Shown here in pieces: positions 14,022 through 16,944 of a stretch of 16,944 nucleotides of DNA. The position numbers were made by a program, and so were the translations under genes. The notes under the pieces were generated by a model. The model searched no databases. It was not told the origin of the DNA and saw only the letters and a list, made by a program, of their open reading frames with translations. The stretch is from positions 1-16,944 of the forward strand of contig DATFWQ010000324.1 in the NCBI GenBank assembly GCA_035259145.1, read 5' to 3'. Origin of the DNA: CF-161 sp035259145 (GTDB lineage: Bacteria > Chloroflexota > Dormibacteria > Dormibacterales > Dormibacteraceae). Each line of letters starts with the position of its first letter. The stretch's first letter is position 1.

Positions 14022-14774
14022 TCACGCAGTGAGACGTTCGACGAGCTCAAAGTCCTGGATCTGGATCCAGACCATCGTGGGCCCAGACAGTGGGCGGCCG
14101 CCTGGGCCGCGTAGTGTGACCTTGCGACGCGTCGGCACCATGACGCCCGACATCTCGCGATAGTCGTAGCAGTAGTTCGAGGAACGGGCCCAACGGGAAA
14201 ACACCTCCGCCGTGTAGTCGAGGCGACGGAGGAGGCCGCGCTCATCGAAGAAGAATGTCTGGTCGCGGGAATGAGTCGGGATATCCGAGGGGAAAACCAC
14301 TTCGAGGCGCCGCCAGGTCTCGCCCCCCTCGTGCCACGGCTCACCCTCTCGCAATTGGAATCCAGGCCGCGCGAGCATGAACGGGGTGGCGACATAGTTC
14401 CAGAGGGCATAGCCGATGAAGTAGAGAACATCCAGCGTGTCCCATTTCAGTTTGTGGCTCATGTGCGAGAAGGCCTCTCGAGCGTTAGCCCGGGACAGCT
14501 GTCGATCAGCCCGATCGGACTCGATGCGGACGGCTCCCTCAACGAAATGGCCCTGGAAGCCGGGGCGCGGAAAGCCTTCGAACGTCGCGCGCGGAGAATC
14601 GGTCGAGAAACGGACCAGTGCACCCGACCCCGTCGCCCTGGAAATGGTGCGGCCTTGGAGCCGCACGTCAAACATTCTCCCTCCACTGCGCAGCCGCACG
14701 CGCACGTGCTCTGCAGCTTGCCATCTTTCGAGCCCGCCGTGTGCGTCGAGGGCTCGTTGCAACAGATCGACCAC
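14022..14774 (-). CDS. Conserved hypothetical protein (250 aa)
   Basis: No function assigned. The protein starts LLQRALDAHGGLERWQAAEHVRV, an opening shared by a group of uncharacterised bacterial proteins with a LolA-like beta-rich look, and continues with many short strands and aromatic residues (LKWDTLDVLYFIGYALWNY, TWRRLEVVFPSDIPTHSRDQTFFFD, LLRRLDYTAEVF, VPTRRKVTL). No signal peptide or lipobox is visible, so unlike LolA it is probably cytoplasmic. It starts at GTG 14774, which lies 6 bases after a TAGGCT box, with no ribosome binding site. Neighbours are a TetR gene ending at 13908 and a gene-poor stretch upstream. Third-position GC is high, as in the other real genes. A link to the TetR is not supported by any operator here. 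Confidence 0.72.
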   Translation of the reverse strand: MVDLLQRALDAHGGLERWQAAEHVRVRLRSGGRMFDVRLQGRTISRATGSGALVRFSTDSPRATFEGFPRPGFQGHFVEGAVRIESDRADRQLSRANAREAFSHMSHKLKWDTLDVLYFIGYALWNYVATPFMLARPGFQLREGEPWHEGGETWRRLEVVFPSDIPTHSRDQTFFFDERGLLRRLDYTAEVFSRWARSSNYCYDYREMSGVMVPTRRKVTLRGPGGRPLSGPTMVWIQIQDFELVERLTA

Positions 14775-14810
14775 TAATGCAGCCTAAACACGCTGACTGC
14801 TGTCATGCAA
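14775..14810 (-). promoter_or_regulatory. Leaderless promoter of the 14774 gene
   Basis: On the - strand, TTGCAT (14810-14805), 18 bp, TAGGCT (14786-14781), 6 bases, then GTG 14774. The -35 match is weak. The -10 box and its spacing match the other leaderless starts here. Confidence 0.5.
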
Positions 14811-15344
14811 GTCAAAGGCCGACGTCCCACACGTTCCGGGCGGCTGGCGGCAACGCCGAGCGCTGAACTCGGCATGTTGGCGATAGCGATTATCGACAGT
14901 TGGCGCGGCCCCGAGCCCAAAGGGATGCAATCCAGATCGAGATCGAGAGCTCGTCCATGGTGGTGGTGACGCCAGGCTGCGTACCGACGTGCTAGCGCTG
15001 CGCCATCAGCTCAGGGTGCTCCAGTATCACCACCTCCGGTGGCCGGCGCCTGCCCGAGTCCCTTTCGACCCCGAAACTTGCGATCGCGCGTCGAGAGACA
15101 GTCCGTTTGGCGGCGACGCTCGACGATCGCGAGGGCACCCGAGCCTTCGTTGAGATGCGACAGCCACATTTCACCTGAGAGCCTGTCGAGCGCGAAACTC
15201 GGAAGCACCGGACGCTCCACCTGTGCCGTACACCACGTGGCGTCAGTTCGATCCGGGCGTCCACGATGAGGCCGCCCCGCATGCCGCTCGGCTTAGTCCC
15301 CGACGGCGGCGGCAGCTGCTCGCGGTGGAGTCGGCCTTGTCGCG
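14811..15344. other. Gene-poor stretch with decayed sequence
   Basis: No convincing intact gene. It contains a short transposase-like fragment (14974-15024, listed separately). A 69-codon frame on the - strand (15220-15011, starting MERPVLPSFALDRLSGEMWL) has a fairly natural composition at its N-terminus but then becomes arginine-rich; no family or start signal supports it. This looks like a remnant region. Confidence 0.4.
14974..15024 (+). pseudogene. Fragment of an IS transposase/integrase
   Basis: The frame from 14974 reads RLRTDVLALRHQLRVLQ, the coiled-coil leader motif typical of DDE (integrase-core) transposases of several IS families, in which LRHQL.VLQRQ precedes the catalytic domain. 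After this the frame loses resemblance (YHHLRWPAPARV) and no catalytic domain is found. No terminal inverted repeats were identified. It is a short relic at best. Confidence 0.35.
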
Positions 15345-15382
15345 GGGACCGGCCTGGCCGACGGCGAGTCCCGGCCGGTCCC
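15345..15382 (-). terminator. Hairpin downstream of the PEBP gene
   Basis: GGGACCGGCC (15345-15354) and its exact complement (15373-15382) flank an 18-base loop. It begins 12 bases after the PEBP stop on the - strand. There is no T-tract, so it is terminator-like rather than a canonical intrinsic terminator. Confidence 0.4.
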
Positions 15383-15393
15383 GCTTGCGACCG

Positions 15394-16035
15394 TCAGGCC
15401 GCCGGCTGGCTGAAGGTGGCGACCAGCCGCCCGAATGCCAGTATGTGGAGCCTCATCGAGAAGGCGACCACGGCACCCCGCGTGGCTGCCGGGAGGCCCA
15501 GGCTGGGCACGTCCAGGGCGAACACCGACAACCGATAGCGGTGGGTGCGGTCACCCGGCGGCGGGCAAGGGCCCAGGTAGCCGGTGAGGCCCGCGTCGCT
15601 GGTACCTGAGACCGCGCCGGCGGGCAAAGCGCTGTCCAGGGACGTGGCGCCCGGCGGGATGTCCCAGGTGAGCCAGTGCCAGAATCCGCTGCCGGTGGGC
15701 GCATCGGGATCGAACATGGTCACGGCGAAGCTTCGGGTGGCTGCGGGAGCCCCGCTCCACCGCAGCCTCGGTGCCTGATTGCCGCCGTGGCAGCCAAAGA
15801 TGTTGGCGATCTCACTCTGAGGGAACGGGCGGTTGTTTTGGAGATCGGGGCTGGTCAGGTCGAAGCGGGACGTCCCTTCGGGGATGCCTGAGCGCACGGC
15901 GGTGAACCCGAACTGGTCGGTTACGTCCCTGGCGGCCGCGGCGAGTGGAGCAGCGAAGCCAGTGCCCAGCCCGACCGCGACAGCACCTGCCGCCAGCACG
16001 GCGAGCAGCTTCAACCGTCCTCTGATCCTGTTCAT
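15394..16035 (-). CDS. Secreted YbhB/YbcL-family (PEBP, Raf kinase inhibitor-like) protein
   Basis: A 213-residue phosphatidylethanolamine-binding-protein-family member with an N-terminal signal peptide (basic MNRIRGRLK, hydrophobic core, cleavage probably near AAPLAAAA, residue 35). The ligand pocket is well kept: FDPDAPTGSGFWHWLTWDIP (108-127), with the DPDAP and HW elements, and TGYLGPCPPPGDRTHRYRLSVFAL (151-174), with GPCPPPGD and HRY. Two cysteines, Cys82 (FGCHGGNQAP) and Cys157 (GPCPP), are near conserved positions and may pair outside the cytoplasm. GGGGAGGACCAG ends directly before ATG 16035, a good ribosome binding site. Biochemical role of bacterial PEBPs is poorly known. No operon partner: hairpin downstream, remnant upstream. 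Confidence 0.9.
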   Translation of the reverse strand: MNRIRGRLKLLAVLAAGAVAVGLGTGFAAPLAAAARDVTDQFGFTAVRSGIPEGTSRFDLTSPDLQNNRPFPQSEIANIFGCHGGNQAPRLRWSGAPAATRSFAVTMFDPDAPTGSGFWHWLTWDIPPGATSLDSALPAGAVSGTSDAGLTGYLGPCPPPGDRTHRYRLSVFALDVPSLGLPAATRGAVVAFSMRLHILAFGRLVATFSQPAA

Positions 16036-16056
16036 CTGGTCCTCCCCAATTTGGCG

Positions 16057-16102
16057 CCGCTGAGAAAACAGGCAGAGGCCGGCGAGCCTCCCCTTTCAGC
16101 GG
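16057..16102 (-). other. Possible structured 5' leader of the PEBP gene
   Basis: CCGCTGA (16057-16063) and TCAGCGG (16096-16102) can close a stem around a GC-rich interior that also holds AGGC/GCCT pairing. It lies 22 bases upstream of the start. It matches no riboswitch I recognise. Confidence 0.25.
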
Positions 16103-16194
16103 GTCGTGTTTGATGATGACAGCATCGCGAACCTGGCAGAGGGGTCGGGCCGCCCGTGATCCACGTGCGGCCCGGTCCCGCGCCATCAAGGAGA

Positions 16195-16362
16195 GTCGTC
16201 TGGCTCGGCTGGGCACTGTTTTACAGCTGCTTGCCCGTCTGGACAGGGTGGGCGATCTTGTGCACCGCCCTGGCGAAGGTTGTGCGGTGGGAGGAGCGCC
16301 GCCTGCTGGAACACTTTGGCGACCATTACCGGGCATACATGGCGGCAGTCCCGCGCTGGGTG
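16195..16362 (+). pseudogene. C-terminal remnant of an isoprenylcysteine carboxylmethyltransferase-family membrane enzyme
   Basis: In the frame from 16195, a segment of 56 residues matches the end of ICMT/PEMT-type membrane methyltransferases: LGWALFYSCLPVWTGWAIL (a membrane helix following the usual RHP.Y.GW motif), then RWEERRLLEHFGDHYRAYMAAVPRWV, where EER.L...FG..Y..Y...VPR is the family signature that includes the conserved Glu pair. Full-length proteins are about 150-200 residues. Upstream, another frame reads GPVPRHQ near 16169-16189, which may be the decayed GPYR..RHP motif and would imply a frameshift. The frame then runs on into arginine-rich noise to 16515. A truncated, probably inactive gene. 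Confidence 0.6.
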
Positions 16363-16838
16363 GGGTCGAGCCGAAGGAGAGGCTTGCCGGGACCGAAACC
16401 AGGAGCGTGGACTAGTAGGGCCTTGGGAGCCGGTGCGTCAGGGCGGCGAGAACGAGCCGGTCGGCCAGCGGCAAGTCGACAACCCTTCACCCGACGTCGA
16501 ATCCGGCCCTCGTAGCGTCGAGCCAGCATGCCGCCCGAACATTTGGCAAGGCCGGGTTCGTTTGAGTCGTCGGTCAGCACGCCCCCGAGAATCGGCGGTT
16601 GCTGCTGGCAGGGTCATTCCGTCCGTCTGCCGGGTCCGATCGTCGCTCCCCCGACTCCCACCGCGTACCAAATAGTTGTCTCCAGGCGCGGGGGACGACG
16701 TGCAATCGAGTTGGGCAGCCGCCTGACTGGGTGTCGAAGCACGCCTTTCATCGTCTCGCCATCCAGGTCCCGGCGCTTAACAGGCAGTGTTCCCATCCGG
16801 GCTGCCCGCCTCTAGCGTGGACTCCGCAGCAACGCAGC
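16363..16838. other. Non-coding or decayed stretch
   Basis: Frames here are arginine- and proline-rich shadows with no family resemblance and no start signals. The only element of note is a TAGCGT box at 16813-16818, a possible -10 for the gene at 16856, without a clear -35. Confidence 0.4.
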
Positions 16839-16846
16839 AAGGAGGT
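16839..16846 (+). promoter_or_regulatory. Strong ribosome binding site of the last gene
   Basis: AAGGAGGT, a full Shine-Dalgarno match, 9 bases before ATG 16856. Confidence 0.75.
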
Positions 16847-16855
16847 CCGCCGTCG

Positions 16856-16944
16856 ATGCCCACTGACACCATCCAACCGATACAGGAGATTCTCAACCGC
16901 TGGATCCTCATCGGTCAGGCGCTCGTCGGATCGATAGGTGCCCT
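16856..16944 (+). CDS. Start of an unidentified, probably membrane protein (runs off the window)
   Basis: Only 29 codons are visible. They begin MPTDTIQPIQEILNRW and continue as the start of a hydrophobic helix (ILIGQALVGSIGA). The perfect ribosome binding site and an upstream TAGCGT box make the gene real. A short polar N-terminus followed by a membrane helix suggests a membrane protein, but nothing allows a family call. Confidence 0.62.
   Translation, partial: MPTDTIQPIQEILNRWILIGQALVGSIGA

Noticed and set aside
15011..15220. 69-codon frame on the - strand in the gene-poor stretch
   Set aside because: Only its first 45 residues look natural; no ribosome binding site, no -10 box at the right distance and no recognised family.
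1..16944. CRISPR array, tRNA, rRNA, toxin-antitoxin or phage-defence genes
   Set aside because: No regularly spaced repeats, no tRNA cloverleaf or rRNA sequence seen, and no gene of these families recognised.

Overview
This window is high-GC bacterial DNA with short intergenic gaps. Several genes start 6-7 bases after a TANNNT -10 box, a leaderless layout known from Actinomycetota, Deinococcota and Chloroflexota-like lineages. With the Tat/lipobox sugar-binding protein, the DUF2867 protein, DoxX and HEAT-repeat genes, this suggests an uncultured soil member of the Chloroflexota, Dormibacterota or Actinomycetota. That placement is inference; no rRNA or tRNA is present to fix it.

Layout. 1-3267 (+): the 3' part of a family 5 (peptide-type) ABC solute-binding protein, then a divergent gamma-glutamyltransferase-fold protein, probably one operon. 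3509-4183 (+): an uncharacterised protein with a leaderless promoter, ending at a perfect hairpin shared with a convergent pair (-), a gamma-glutamylcyclotransferase-like protein and a HEAT-repeat protein. 5203-5856 holds one plausible 63-residue ORF and an 18-bp palindrome. 5857-6330 (+): an AHSA1-type SRPBCC protein. 6384-10762 (-): a LacI regulator, a Tat-exported family 1 sugar-binding lipoprotein and two MalF/MalG-type permeases; the three transport genes overlap by 4 bp and no ATPase is encoded.

11010-13908 is the most distinctive part. It holds two neighbouring units, each a TetR-family repressor divergent from its probable target. In the first, a 56-residue two-helix membrane protein is coupled to a DoxX-like membrane protein. 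In the second the target is a DUF2867 protein. The two intergenic regions carry palindromes of the same design (CCATACR, four bases, YGTATGG), and the two repressors share the FYWHF end of their DNA-binding domain. They look like paralogous regulators with closely related operators and therefore possible cross-talk.

14022-14774 (-) is a protein of unknown function with a leaderless promoter. 15394-16035 (-) is a secreted PEBP (YbhB/YbcL) protein. Around these lie decayed pieces: a 17-residue transposase-like fragment near 14974, and the C-terminal end of an isoprenylcysteine carboxylmethyltransferase-family enzyme at 16195-16362. A new gene with a strong ribosome binding site starts at 16856 and runs off the window.
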